64,000 nucleotides of DNA. Source: Rhodoferax sp. GTDB taxonomy: Bacteria > Pseudomonadota > Gammaproteobacteria > Burkholderiales > Burkholderiaceae_C. Positions 48,860 to 60,302 of this stretch are shown one piece after another. A program made the position numbers and the translations under genes. Within the stretch, counting starts at the first letter, position 1. Each line of letters begins with the position of its first letter. The stretch covers positions 1-64,000 of the forward strand of contig NZ_JAAFHA010000001.1 of the NCBI RefSeq assembly GCF_010365055.1. Reading direction: 5' to 3'. The notes below the pieces were generated by a model, which worked only from the letters and a program-made list of their open reading frames with translations, was not told the origin of the DNA and did no database searches.

Positions 48860-50517
48860 ATTCGCTGGCCAGACTGATGCTTGACAACAGCCCCGAGATG
48901 GCGCTTTTGGTCAACCCGGTCACACTGCAGATCATGATGGCCAACGCGTCGGTGGTCAAGACACTGAACTACTCGCTGGCACAGTTGCAGGGCTTGGCGA
49001 TCACCGAGGTCGAGAGTGCGCTACAGGATGTGTTTTATTGGGAAGATGTTCGAGCTGGCCAGTATCTTGAAGTACAGAGTCAGGAGGGGCTGTATCGCCG
49101 CGCGGATGGCGAGCTGCTTCCGGTCAGCAAGTCAATTCGGCTGCTCAACTATCAGGGGGCACCCCTGTTGCTGGTGCAGGCCGTGCAGACAAGAGATGAG
49201 CGCAAGGCGCAGGACGCGCTGGCGCACACCTTGTCGCAGTTGCGTGCCACGCTGGAGTCCACCGGCAATGGCATCCTGGTCATTGGCTGGCAGGGACAGA
49301 TCGAGAGCATGAACCGGCTGTTTGGCAGGATGTGGGAGGTTTCTGACGATCTGCTCGACTCGCATGACGATGCGCGCATTCTCGGTTTTGTGGCCGGGCG
49401 TGTGATCGAGTCCGAGTTGCTTCACACCCGATTGAGTGCAATCGTGGACCAGCGTGAGACCGAAGACCTGCTGCACCACCAGGACGGTCGCGTGTTCGAG
49501 GTCAGCTCGCGTCCACAGTACCTGGGTGAGCAGATCATAGGGCGCGTGTTTGGTTTTCAGGACATCACCCAGCGCACGCTGGCCGAAGCCGCCTTGCGTG
49601 AATCGCGCGACCTGCTGGAACAAAGAGTGCAATCCCGAACAGCCGACTTGAATACCGTCAATGAGACGCTGCAGCAAGAAAAGGAGCGCCAGGCCATTTT
49701 GATCAAGCGACTGGAAGAGGCGCAAAACCAGCTGCTGCAATCGGAGCGCATGGCGTCTATCGGTCAACTGGCGGCCGGGGTAGCGCATGAAATCAACAAT
49801 CCGGTGGGCTTTGTCAACTCCAATCTGGGCTCCTTACAGCGCTATGTCACCGACATGCTCAGGCTGCTGTCGGTCTACGAGAAGGCCGAGGGAGCCCTCC
49901 CTGGGGCAGCAATGCAAGAGATAAGCCAGGTAAAAGCGGACATTGATGCCGAGTTCCTGCGCGAAGACGTGGCCAACTTGCTCGTCGAATCGCTGGACGG
50001 GCTCAAGCGCGTCACGCGCATCGTGCAGGACTTGAAAGATTTTTCTCATGTGGATGAATCGGAGCGCCAGTGGGCCGACCTGGAGGCCGGGCTGGAGAGC
50101 ACCTTGCGCGTGGTCTGGAATGAGCTCAAGTACAAGGCCGAGGTGATCAAGGAGTTTGCAGGTATTCCGCAAGTCGAATGCTTTGCTTTTCAGCTTAACC
50201 AGGTGTTCATGAACCTGTTGATCAACGCCTCGCACGCCATTGAAGGGCGTGGCACCATTGCCGTCCGCACCGGGCACGACGACGCCTGTGTGTGGGTGGA
50301 AGTGCAAGACAGCGGCCGCGGCATCAAGCCGGAGCATCTGTCCCGGATTTTTGAGCCGTTTTTCACGACCAAACCGGTCGGCCAAGGCACCGGGCTGGGG
50401 CTTTCACTGGCTTACGGTATTGTCAAAAAACACGACGGACGCATTGAAGTCAAGAGCGAATTGGGACTGGGGACGGTGTTCCGGGTGATCCTGCCAAAGA
50501 AAACTAGAATACTATAA
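48856..50517 (+). CDS. PAS-PAS sensor histidine kinase
   Basis: PAS/PAC regions, ERMASIGQLAAGVAHEINNPVGFVNSN (His present), HATPase N/G1/F/G2 boxes (FEPFFTTKPVGQGTGLGLSLAYG). Confidence 0.92.
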   Translation: MNSLARLMLDNSPEMALLVNPVTLQIMMANASVVKTLNYSLAQLQGLAITEVESALQDVFYWEDVRAGQYLEVQSQEGLYRRADGELLPVSKSIRLLNYQGAPLLLVQAVQTRDERKAQDALAHTLSQLRATLESTGNGILVIGWQGQIESMNRLFGRMWEVSDDLLDSHDDARILGFVAGRVIESELLHTRLSAIVDQRETEDLLHHQDGRVFEVSSRPQYLGEQIIGRVFGFQDITQRTLAEAALRESRDLLEQRVQSRTADLNTVNETLQQEKERQAILIKRLEEAQNQLLQSERMASIGQLAAGVAHEINNPVGFVNSNLGSLQRYVTDMLRLLSVYEKAEGALPGAAMQEISQVKADIDAEFLREDVANLLVESLDGLKRVTRIVQDLKDFSHVDESERQWADLEAGLESTLRVVWNELKYKAEVIKEFAGIPQVECFAFQLNQVFMNLLINASHAIEGRGTIAVRTGHDDACVWVEVQDSGRGIKPEHLSRIFEPFFTTKPVGQGTGLGLSLAYGIVKKHDGRIEVKSELGLGTVFRVILPKKTRIL

Positions 50518-50565
50518 AAACAGTAGCTACTGACACAGTCCACATGCGGGCTAGAGACCGATTTC
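50511..50565 (+). repeat. Dispersed repeat copy at the histidine kinase stop codon
   Basis: ACTATAAAAACAGTAGCTACTGACACAGTCCACATGCGGGCTAGAGACCGATTT; contains the kinase TAA. Confidence 0.7.
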
Positions 50566-50576
50566 CTATATAAAAC

Positions 50577-51332
50577 CTAGCCGCGCCCGGCAAACGGCAT
50601 TTTGGTCGCCATCACGGTGTGGAACATCACATTGGCTTCCAGCGGCAAATTGGCCATGTACAGCACCGACTGGCCGACGATGGCCACATCCATCAAGGGT
50701 TCAATCGCCATCTCACCATTGGCCTGCACAATGCCGGTCGCCATGCGCTGCGCCATCTCGGTGGCGGCGTTGCCAATGTCAATCTGACCGACGGCAATGT
50801 CGTATTTCCGGCCATCGAGTGACGCCGCCTTGGTCAGGCCGGTGACGGCGTGCTTGGTCGCGGTGTAGGCAATTGAATTGGGGCGCGGCGTCGTGGCAGA
50901 AATCGACCCGTTGTTGATGATGCGCCCGCCGCGTGGCGTCTGTGCTTTCATCACGCGAAACGCCTGCTGAATGCACAAAAACATGCCGGTGAGGTTGATA
51001 TCGACCACATTTTTCCACTGCGCCAGTGTCAGGTCTTCCAGGGCAATACCGGGTGCATTGACGCCGGCATTGTTGAACAGCACATCGACCCGCCCGAATG
51101 CGCTCACTGCGGCGTCAAACAGCGCCTTCACAGAATCAGCGTCCGAGACATCGGTCGGAACCGCCAGCGAGCGCTGTGGCGCCGCACCCAATGCAATCAC
51201 GTCGGCCAGTGGCTCGGGGCGCCGTCCTGCCAGCACCACACGGTGTCCGTCCTTGAGAAGCGCCAGCACCACTGCTTTGCCAATGCCGCTGCCTGCGCCG
51301 GTGACGATGGCTATTTTTGAATTTGAAGTCAT
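50577..51332 (-). CDS. Short-chain dehydrogenase/reductase
   Basis: [33 protein letters not shown]...[11 protein letters not shown]...[33 protein letters not shown]. Confidence 0.93.
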   Translation of the reverse strand: MTSNSKIAIVTGAGSGIGKAVVLALLKDGHRVVLAGRRPEPLADVIALGAAPQRSLAVPTDVSDADSVKALFDAAVSAFGRVDVLFNNAGVNAPGIALEDLTLAQWKNVVDINLTGMFLCIQQAFRVMKAQTPRGGRIINNGSISATTPRPNSIAYTATKHAVTGLTKAASLDGRKYDIAVGQIDIGNAATEMAQRMATGIVQANGEMAIEPLMDVAIVGQSVLYMANLPLEANVMFHTVMATKMPFAGRG

Positions 51333-51368
51333 ATCGGTTGCTTGTGTGAAAAAAAAAGTGAACGCAGA

Positions 51369-53621
51369 TCAGGAGCGTCGACGTGGCTTGCGGCCTGGGT
51401 CCTTGCTCGTGCTCTTGCTTTTGCTGGCGGTTTTTGGCGAGCGCGCATCGGGCTCTGATATTTTCCGCGAGGAGCGCTTGCCTGTTGCGCTTGCTGACTC
51501 GCCAGCGGTCGCGTCACGGCTGCCAGCGGCGCGCGACAACTCTTTGTCTTTGCCGCCCCGTGAAACCGTGCCTTCCCCCTCGTGAATCAGCCGGAAATCA
51601 ATGCGGCGCCCATCCAGGTCGACCCGGCTGACCTGCACCTGCAGCCGGGTGCCAATGGCGTAGCGCATACCGGTGCGCTCGCCGCGCAACTCCTGGCGCA
51701 TCTCATCGAACTTGAAGTAGTCGCCCCCGAGTTCGGTGATGTGCACCAGTCCTTCGACATACATGGCGTCCAGTGTGACAAAAATACCGAAACTGGTCAC
51801 GGAACTGACCACCCCCCAGTATTCCTCGCCCAGGTGCTCGCGCATGTACTTGCACTTGAGCCAGGCTTCGACGTCGCGGCTGGCCTCGTCGGCGCGGCGC
51901 TCGTTGGCGCTGCAATGCAGGCCAGCGGCTTGCCAAGCCTGGGTATCAATACTCAATTTTTTCGGCTTTTGCCCCGGCTCGGCCACGCGGGCGGCGAGGC
52001 CTTTTTCGAGCCGCCGTGACAGCTTGGCGTGCGCCTCACCCGGCAGCGGCAGCACCGGCAACTGGTATTTGGTCTTGGCCAAGATCGCCTTGATGACCCG
52101 GTGCACCAGCAAATCAGGGTAACGTCGGATCGGGCTGGTGAAATGGGTGTAGGCATCAAAGGCCAAGCCGAAATGCCCCTCGTTGACCGGCGTGTAAATC
52201 GCCTGCTGCATCGAGCGCAGCAACATGGAGTGAATCTGCTGGGCGTCGGGCCGGTCTTTGGTGGCGTTGGCAATGGCCTGGAACTCGCCCGGCGAGGGAT
52301 TGTCACTGATGGACAAACCCACGCCCGTGACTTTGAGGTAGTTGCGCAGAATTTCTTTTTTCTCGGGGGTCGGGCCTTCATGCACCCGAAACAAGCCTGC
52401 ATGCTTGCTCTGCGCTATGAAATCAGCGCTGCAAACGTTAGCGGCCAGCATCGCTTCTTCGACAATCTTGTGGGCATCGTTGCGTGTGCGCGGGATGATT
52501 TTCTCAATGCGTCCGCTCTCGTCGCACACGATCTGCGTCTCAACCGTTTCAAAATCGACCGCGCCGCGGCGTGCGCGCGCCTGCAGCAAAGCCCGATAAA
52601 CGTCGTGCAGATTGATCAGATCGGGCACCCGCTCCTGGCGCTTGAGGGCCTCGGGCCCGCGCGTGTTGGCCAGGATCGCGGCCACCTCGGTGTAGGTAAA
52701 GCGGGCGTGGCTCCACATCACCGCCGGGTAAAACTGGTAAGCCGTGACCTCGCCGTCCGCGCTGACCATCATGTCACACACCATGCACAGGCGTTCGACC
52801 TCCGGGTTGAGCGAACACAGTCCGTTGGACAATTTCTCCGGCAGCATCGGGATCACACGACGCGGGAAATACACGCTGGTGGCGCGTTCATAGGCGTCAA
52901 TATCAATGGCCGAGCCGTTCTCCACGTAATGACTCACGTCCGCAATGGCGACGAGCAAACGCCAGCCCTCTACAGCTGTTTTGCCTTTGCCGATTTTCAC
53001 CGGCTCGCAGTAGACCGCATCGTCAAAATCACGCGCATCTTCGCCGTCGATCGTGACCAAGGGCACGTCGGTCAGATCCACCCGGTGCTTCTTGTCCTGC
53101 GGACGCACCTGGTCCGGCAGGGTGCGCGCCAACGCAATACAGGCGTCGGAGAATTCATGCGGCACACTGTATTTGCGCACCGCAATTTCTATCTCCATGC
53201 CAGGGTCATCGACCTCACCGAGCACCTCCTTGATGCGTCCGACCGGCTGGCCGTACAAGGACGGTGGCTCAGTCAACTCAACCACCACCACTTGGCCGGT
53301 CTTGGCCAGGCCAGTCGCCGCTTTTGGAATCAAGACATCCTGCCCGTAGCATTTGTCTTCCGGCACCACAATCCAGATGCCGCTTTCCTGCAGCAAGCGC
53401 CCGATGATCGTCTTACTGGTTCTCTCGATGATCTCAAGCACGCGACCTTCGGGGCGACCCTTGCGGTCACTGCGCACAATGCGCACCTTGACCCGGTCCT
53501 TGTGCAACACGGCACGCATCTCGTTGGGGGGCAGATAGATGTCGGGTTGGCCGTCAGCACGGGTCACAAACCCATGACCGTCACGGTGACCCAGCACAGT
53601 TCCTTCAATTTCGTCCAGCAA
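51369..53621 (-). CDS. rnr: Ribonuclease R
   Basis: DEIEGTVLGHRDGHGFVTR...IDGEDARDFDDAVYCEP...VIPMLPEKLSNGLCSLNP...HFTSPIRRYPDLLVHR, S1 domain and basic C-terminal tail; TTG start. Confidence 0.94.
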   Translation of the reverse strand: MLDEIEGTVLGHRDGHGFVTRADGQPDIYLPPNEMRAVLHKDRVKVRIVRSDRKGRPEGRVLEIIERTSKTIIGRLLQESGIWIVVPEDKCYGQDVLIPKAATGLAKTGQVVVVELTEPPSLYGQPVGRIKEVLGEVDDPGMEIEIAVRKYSVPHEFSDACIALARTLPDQVRPQDKKHRVDLTDVPLVTIDGEDARDFDDAVYCEPVKIGKGKTAVEGWRLLVAIADVSHYVENGSAIDIDAYERATSVYFPRRVIPMLPEKLSNGLCSLNPEVERLCMVCDMMVSADGEVTAYQFYPAVMWSHARFTYTEVAAILANTRGPEALKRQERVPDLINLHDVYRALLQARARRGAVDFETVETQIVCDESGRIEKIIPRTRNDAHKIVEEAMLAANVCSADFIAQSKHAGLFRVHEGPTPEKKEILRNYLKVTGVGLSISDNPSPGEFQAIANATKDRPDAQQIHSMLLRSMQQAIYTPVNEGHFGLAFDAYTHFTSPIRRYPDLLVHRVIKAILAKTKYQLPVLPLPGEAHAKLSRRLEKGLAARVAEPGQKPKKLSIDTQAWQAAGLHCSANERRADEASRDVEAWLKCKYMREHLGEEYWGVVSSVTSFGIFVTLDAMYVEGLVHITELGGDYFKFDEMRQELRGERTGMRYAIGTRLQVQVSRVDLDGRRIDFRLIHEGEGTVSRGGKDKELSRAAGSRDATAGESASATGKRSSRKISEPDARSPKTASKSKSTSKDPGRKPRRRS

Positions 53622-53671
53622 GCCGCTGGGTTGGCTAATATTCTTGATACAATAACTCTCTTTCCTGAAAT

Positions 53672-53756
53672 GCCCGGATGGCGGAATTGGTAGACGCGCA
53701 CGGTTCAGGTCCGTGTGCCGAAAGGTGTGGAGGTTCGAGTCCTCTTCCGGGCACCA
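53672..53756 (+). tRNA. tRNA-Leu (anticodon CAG)
   Basis: GCCCGGATGGCGGAATTGGTAGACGCGCACGGTTCAGGTCCGTG...GGTTCGAGTCCTCTTCCGGGCACCA: full cloverleaf with variable arm and encoded CCA. Confidence 0.97.
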
Positions 53757-53769
53757 ATATTAATGAAAT

Positions 53770-53804
53770 CCAGAAATCTTTTAACAAGGTTTCTGGTTTT
53801 TTTT
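53770..53804 (+). terminator. Rho-independent terminator after tRNA-Leu
   Basis: CCAGAAATCTTTTAACAAGGTTTCTGGTTTTTTTTT. Confidence 0.85.
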
Positions 53805-53869
53805 TGACCAAAAGCCGCCACGTGGGCAGTGGCGCCTGGTTTGTCCTGAAATGTTCCAAGCGTTGAATC

Positions 53870-55264
53870 TTAAAACGGCTGGGCCACGAGATCGTGCCCC
53901 TGGGCGCCGACAATGCGCGCTTTGGTAAATTCACCAACTCGCAAAGTCTTGCTGATTTTCTCCGGTGGCAGCAGTTTCACCACACCATCAATCTCAGGCG
54001 CATCGGCATAGGAGCGACCCACGCCGCCTTTTTTGCCCAAACCCGGCGCCGAATCGATGAGAATCTGCATCGTGCTGCCAATGCGCTGCCGCAGTTTGGC
54101 GCTTGACACCGCCTCCGCCACTGCCATGAAGCGTGCGCGCCGCTCTTCACGCAGTTCAATCGGCAACATACCGCCAAGCTCATTGGCAACAGCGCCCTGC
54201 ACCGGGCTGTAGGCGAAACAACCGGCCCGGTCAATTTGCGCCTCACGCATGAAATCGAGCAGATGCGAGAATTCTTCTTCCGTTTCACCGGGAAAGCCCA
54301 CGATGAAGGTACTGCGAACCACAATGTCGGGACAGAGTTCACGCCAGCGCTGGATGCGTTCCAGATTTTTCTCACCGCTGGCCGGGCGTTTCATGCGCTT
54401 GAGCACATCCGGATGGCTGTGTTGCAGCGGCACATCCAGGTAGGGCAACACTTTGCCTGTGGCCATCAAGGGCAACAGATCATCGACGCTCGGGTACGGG
54501 TAGACATAGTGCAAACGTACCCAGGCACCATACGGCTGCGCCATCTCGCCCAGCGCGGTAGCGAGTTCCAGCAGACGGGTCTTGATCGGTTTGCCGTCCC
54601 AGAAGCCGGTACGGTATTTGACATCCACGCCATACGCCGACGTGTCCTGACTGATCACCAGCAACTCTTTCACACCGCCTTCAAACAGGGCGCGTGCTTC
54701 TTTCAGCACGTCACCAATCGGGCGCGACACCAGATCACCACGCATGGACGGAATGATGCAAAACGTGCAGCGGTGGTTGCAGCCTTCACTGATCTTGATG
54801 TAGGCGTAATGGCGCGGTGTGAGCTTGATGCCCGCCACCCCAAACGCATTGGGCACCAGGTCAACAAACGGGTCGTGCGGCTTGGGCAGGTTGGCGTGCA
54901 CGGCGTCCATCACCTCCTGCGTGGCCTGGGGGCCGGTCACGGCCAGCACGCTGGGGTGCATTTGGCGCACCAGGTTGCCACCGCCCTCAGTGGATTTGGC
55001 GCCCAGGCAACCGGTGACAATCACCCGGCCGTTTGCGGCGAGTGCCTCACCAATGGTGTCCAGGCTCTCCTTGACCGCATCGTCGATGAAACCACAGGTG
55101 TTGACGATCACCAGATCGGCCCCCTGAAATGTCTTGGAGGTTTGATAACCCTCGGCACTCAACTGCGTGAGGATCAGTTCGGAATCGGTCAGCGCCTTGG
55201 CGCAACCCAGGCTGACGAAACCGACTTTGGGTGCCGTATTGCTTTTTGTAATAACTTCGCTCAT
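53870..55264 (-). CDS. rimO: Ribosomal protein S12 methylthiotransferase RimO
   Basis: [28 protein letters not shown]...[33 protein letters not shown]...[13 protein letters not shown]. Confidence 0.96.
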   Translation of the reverse strand: MSEVITKSNTAPKVGFVSLGCAKALTDSELILTQLSAEGYQTSKTFQGADLVIVNTCGFIDDAVKESLDTIGEALAANGRVIVTGCLGAKSTEGGGNLVRQMHPSVLAVTGPQATQEVMDAVHANLPKPHDPFVDLVPNAFGVAGIKLTPRHYAYIKISEGCNHRCTFCIIPSMRGDLVSRPIGDVLKEARALFEGGVKELLVISQDTSAYGVDVKYRTGFWDGKPIKTRLLELATALGEMAQPYGAWVRLHYVYPYPSVDDLLPLMATGKVLPYLDVPLQHSHPDVLKRMKRPASGEKNLERIQRWRELCPDIVVRSTFIVGFPGETEEEFSHLLDFMREAQIDRAGCFAYSPVQGAVANELGGMLPIELREERRARFMAVAEAVSSAKLRQRIGSTMQILIDSAPGLGKKGGVGRSYADAPEIDGVVKLLPPEKISKTLRVGEFTKARIVGAQGHDLVAQPF

Positions 55265-55298
55265 AAATAAATAGTTAGTCCCAACAATCGCAGGTAGC

Positions 55299-55832
55299 TC
55301 AGCGTTTTATACCAAAAGCGCCCAGCATCTGGCCGGTCTGCTTTTGCATCTGTTCCTGCATTTGTTCGAACAGGTTCTTGGATTGCTCCAGTTTTCCGCC
55401 CAACATGCCCTGCAGCACCGGCGACTGCAAGGCCATGAATTGTGTCCACATTTCTGGTGACAACCCTTTGCTTTGCTCTGCAAATTTGGCCTGGACGTCC
55501 ATCAGCTGCTGCATGTTTTTTTCCAGGTAGCCGCCCATAAAACCCTGCATCGCATGGCCATAAAAACGGATCACACTGGCCAGCACCGGCGCGGTGAACA
55601 TGGGAGAGTCATTGGACTCCTCTTCCAGAATGATTTGCAGCAGAATGCTGCGCGTCAGGTCTTCGCCGGTTTTCACATCGATCACGACAAAGGGCTCACT
55701 CTCCATCACCAGGCGTTTGACTTGGGCCAGGGTGATGTAACTTGACGTGTCGGTGTCGTAGAGGCGCCGGTTCGGGTATTTCTTAATAATGCGCTGGGCG
55801 ACATTGGTCTCAGCGGCTTTTTTGGATGGCAT
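55299..55832 (-). CDS. phaR: Polyhydroxyalkanoate synthesis repressor PhaR
   Basis: [59 protein letters not shown]. Confidence 0.95.
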   Translation of the reverse strand: MPSKKAAETNVAQRIIKKYPNRRLYDTDTSSYITLAQVKRLVMESEPFVVIDVKTGEDLTRSILLQIILEEESNDSPMFTAPVLASVIRFYGHAMQGFMGGYLEKNMQQLMDVQAKFAEQSKGLSPEMWTQFMALQSPVLQGMLGGKLEQSKNLFEQMQEQMQKQTGQMLGAFGIKR

Positions 55833-56109
55833 GTGGTTCCCTTTGGCTCAGATCTAAGCTGAAATAGCTTTATTGCGCTGCAGCACATTTCAGGGATCAG
55901 GCCAACACCCAAACCCCGCGGTTTCCCCTGAGGCCAAGTGCAGTCAAGGGCGTTTACCTGGCGCAATGGGGCCGGAAGCAATCAAAACAATAGCGCGGAT
56001 TTTACCCTCTCCGGAAACAACACGGTCCAACAGGCGCCCCATACCCGGAAAGCGTCAAAGAATCCAGACCTACAACCTTGAGCCCGTCACACGTCAAGCA
56101 ACAGAAGGG

Positions 56110-56397
56110 TCAACCCAACGCCTGGCGCTTGGCAACCCGATCGCCCACAAATCCAAAAGCAAAATTCAGCCCTTCGGCCATGGATTGTTCGATGGCATGG
56201 CGTTCATGCTCAGTCAGATAGAACATCATGTCCACATCGTGCCTGACATAACGCGCGGGCAAACGGTTCAATGCGACACAGGCCACATCAGCCAGCATGT
56301 CGGACGTGAAATCCGGGTGCGCCTCGGCCTGCTGGGCGACTGCCTCAAACACCAGCCGTTCGTAATAGTTGTGCACCTGTTCAAAATTGATAACCAT
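56110..56397 (-). CDS. Late competence development ComFB-like protein
   Basis: MVINFEQVHNYYERLVFEAV...DFTSDMLADVACVALNRLPARYVRHDVDMMFYLTEHER. Confidence 0.8.
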   Translation of the reverse strand: MVINFEQVHNYYERLVFEAVAQQAEAHPDFTSDMLADVACVALNRLPARYVRHDVDMMFYLTEHERHAIEQSMAEGLNFAFGFVGDRVAKRQALG

Positions 56398-56669
56398 AAA
56401 TCCTCCCAAAAAATGCCAGACATCAACCGTTCAACAGAATCACCTTAGCAGTTCCCCTTGCCCCTGACAAGAAAAAGCCACGGGAAAATGAGGAGGAAAC
56501 GCGCTGTGACCGGGGCACCAAAGCGGATGACAGCTATGAAACATGTAGCAGACTTCAATCTGCGCTATAGTTTCGACTCGCGCCGGGTAACCAAGGCCAT
56601 CAAATGACGATGACTTTCGCCAGTTTAAGACGCCCGTCAATTAATTAATGCCAACAGGAGAGCTGTCTC

Positions 56670-56981
56670 ATGAGTACCAAAGAAAATGCCGCAATCGGTC
56701 AACTGCTTGAACTTCTCGAGTCGCGTTATGCCATTCGGGTTCTGTGGGCCTTGCGGGATGGTCATGCGCAGACTTTTCGATTGCTGCAAGACAGCGTCGG
56801 CACCATTACCCCCAACACACTGAACACCCGTATCAAGAATATGCGCGCGGCCGGGCTGCTCGATCATGGCAATGACGGCTACGTCGTCACAGCCCTGGGA
56901 GCCGATCTACTCAAGCGCCTGGCCGACCTGCCGGCCTTTGCCACCAAATGGGCGGCCACCCAAGCCAAGAAAGACATTTGA
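56670..56981 (+). CDS. HxlR-like winged-helix transcriptional regulator
   Basis: LLELLESRYAIRVLWALRDGHAQTFRLLQDSVGTITPNTLNTRIKNMRAAGLLDHGNDGYVVTALGADLL. Confidence 0.75.
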   Translation: MSTKENAAIGQLLELLESRYAIRVLWALRDGHAQTFRLLQDSVGTITPNTLNTRIKNMRAAGLLDHGNDGYVVTALGADLLKRLADLPAFATKWAATQAKKDI

Positions 56982-57080
56982 ATATTCTGATCTGCTAAAT
57001 TTATTTAGAGATTAATGGCTGTAGCCCCCGTCGCACGGGCGCATACAGCTATCTTTTTTGCATCTAACAAGGACTCCATC

Positions 57081-57434
57081 ATGACAACAACCTCCTCCGG
57101 GCTTCAATACGAAGACACTGTGATCGGCTCTGGCGCGCAGGCAACCAAGGGCCAAAGCGTCACCGTTCACTACACGGGTTGGCTTTATAACGACGGCGTC
57201 CAAGGTGCCAAGTTCGACTCCAGCAAAGACCGCAACGACCCGTTTGTGTTTTCGCTCGGCGCCGGTATGGTCATTCGCGGTTGGGACGAAGGCGTGGCCG
57301 GCATGCAGGTGGGCGGCGCACGCACCCTGATCATCCCGGCGGCGCTGGGCTACGGCGCACGCGGTGCCGGTGGTGTCATTCCGCCCAACGCCACCTTGAA
57401 GTTCGACGTCGAACTGCTCGGCCTGTCGGGCTGA
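57081..57434 (+). CDS. FKBP-type peptidyl-prolyl cis-trans isomerase
   Basis: TSSGLQYEDTVIGSGAQATKGQSVTVHYTGWLYNDGVQGAKFDSSKDRNDPFVFSLGAGMVIRGWDEGVAGM. Confidence 0.94.
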   Translation: MTTTSSGLQYEDTVIGSGAQATKGQSVTVHYTGWLYNDGVQGAKFDSSKDRNDPFVFSLGAGMVIRGWDEGVAGMQVGGARTLIIPAALGYGARGAGGVIPPNATLKFDVELLGLSG

Positions 57435-57538
57435 CCTGCTGCGCCACCAAGCGCTGACCCCGCGGCCCGAACCGGCCGCCAGTTGCCGGATCTACGCCCG
57501 AGCGAGCTTGCCGTCGGCGCGTCGTGCACTAATGCGCT

Positions 57539-57566
57539 CTTGAATTGTTCGTGTTCGGCCCCACGT
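57539..57566 (+). promoter_or_regulatory. Putative sigma32 promoter upstream of grpE
   Basis: CTTGAAT-N13-CCCCACGT, about 35 bp upstream of the grpE ATG. Confidence 0.75.
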
Positions 57567-57600
57567 CAGGGGTTTAGCATTTCACATTTGCCTTATCCGT

Positions 57601-58164
57601 ATGTCTGAAACCAATCCAAACCCAAACACCCCACCCGCTTCCGATTACCGGAGCACTGAAGAAATGGTCGCCGCACAGGCCGCCTATGAGGGCGATGCGT
57701 TGGCAAAAGCGCAAGCCGACCTGGCTGAGCTGCAAGCCAAAAGCGCCGAACTCGCCGACCAGTACCTGCGTGCCAAGGCCGAGGCCGACAACGCCCGGCG
57801 CCGTGCCGATGACGAAATCTCAAAGTCGCGCAAGTTCGCGGTCGAGGCTTTTGCTGAAAGTTTGCTTCCGGTGGCAGACAGCCTGGAGGCGGGCCTGATC
57901 ATCAAGGACGCCACCAACGAGCAGATTCGCGAAGGCGCCCAGGCGACCCTGCGCCAACTGCTCGCTGCACTGGAGCGCAACAAAGTGATGCCCATCAACC
58001 CCCAGCCTGGGACGACCAAATTTGATCCGCATCAGCATCAGGCCATCAGCGTGGTCCCTTCTGAATTTGAGGCCAACACCGTGGTCACGGTGCTGCAAAA
58101 GGGCTACGCCATCGCGGATCGTGTGCTACGGCCTGCACTGGTCACCGTCGCCGCACCAAAATAA
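57601..58164 (+). CDS. grpE: Nucleotide exchange factor GrpE
   Basis: [48 protein letters not shown]...[21 protein letters not shown]. Confidence 0.96.
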   Translation: MSETNPNPNTPPASDYRSTEEMVAAQAAYEGDALAKAQADLAELQAKSAELADQYLRAKAEADNARRRADDEISKSRKFAVEAFAESLLPVADSLEAGLIIKDATNEQIREGAQATLRQLLAALERNKVMPINPQPGTTKFDPHQHQAISVVPSEFEANTVVTVLQKGYAIADRVLRPALVTVAAPK

Positions 58165-58188
58165 TTGACAACCAGGTGGTCACGGCGG

Positions 58189-58216
58189 CTTGAAAATTTT
58201 CTGCTTGGCCACACGT
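58189..58216 (+). promoter_or_regulatory. Putative sigma32 promoter upstream of dnaK
   Basis: CTTGAAA-N13-CCACACGT in the grpE-dnaK intergenic region. Confidence 0.6.
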
Positions 58217-58249
58217 TAAAAACATCTGAATTTCACTGAAGGAAAAATC

Positions 58250-60205
<1,956 letters not shown>

Positions 60206-60244
60206 GCGCTTGCGCTGGACATTGTTGTAAACACTGAAAAGGGG

Positions 60245-60274
60245 CGCCGCGTTGAATATCGATTCAACGCGGCG
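60245..60274 (+). terminator. Strong hairpin in the dnaK-dnaJ intergenic region
   Basis: CGCCGCGTTGAAT-ATCG-ATTCAACGCGGCG: perfect 13-bp stem and 4-nt loop; only a weak downstream T run. Confidence 0.6.
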
Positions 60275-60302
60275 TTTGCGTTGAAACCAGGCACTCAAAG
60301 AC

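Noticed and set aside
52029-53693. 554-aa plus-strand ORF opposite rnr
   Set aside because: Antisense shadow ORF of ribonuclease R, no recognisable domain.
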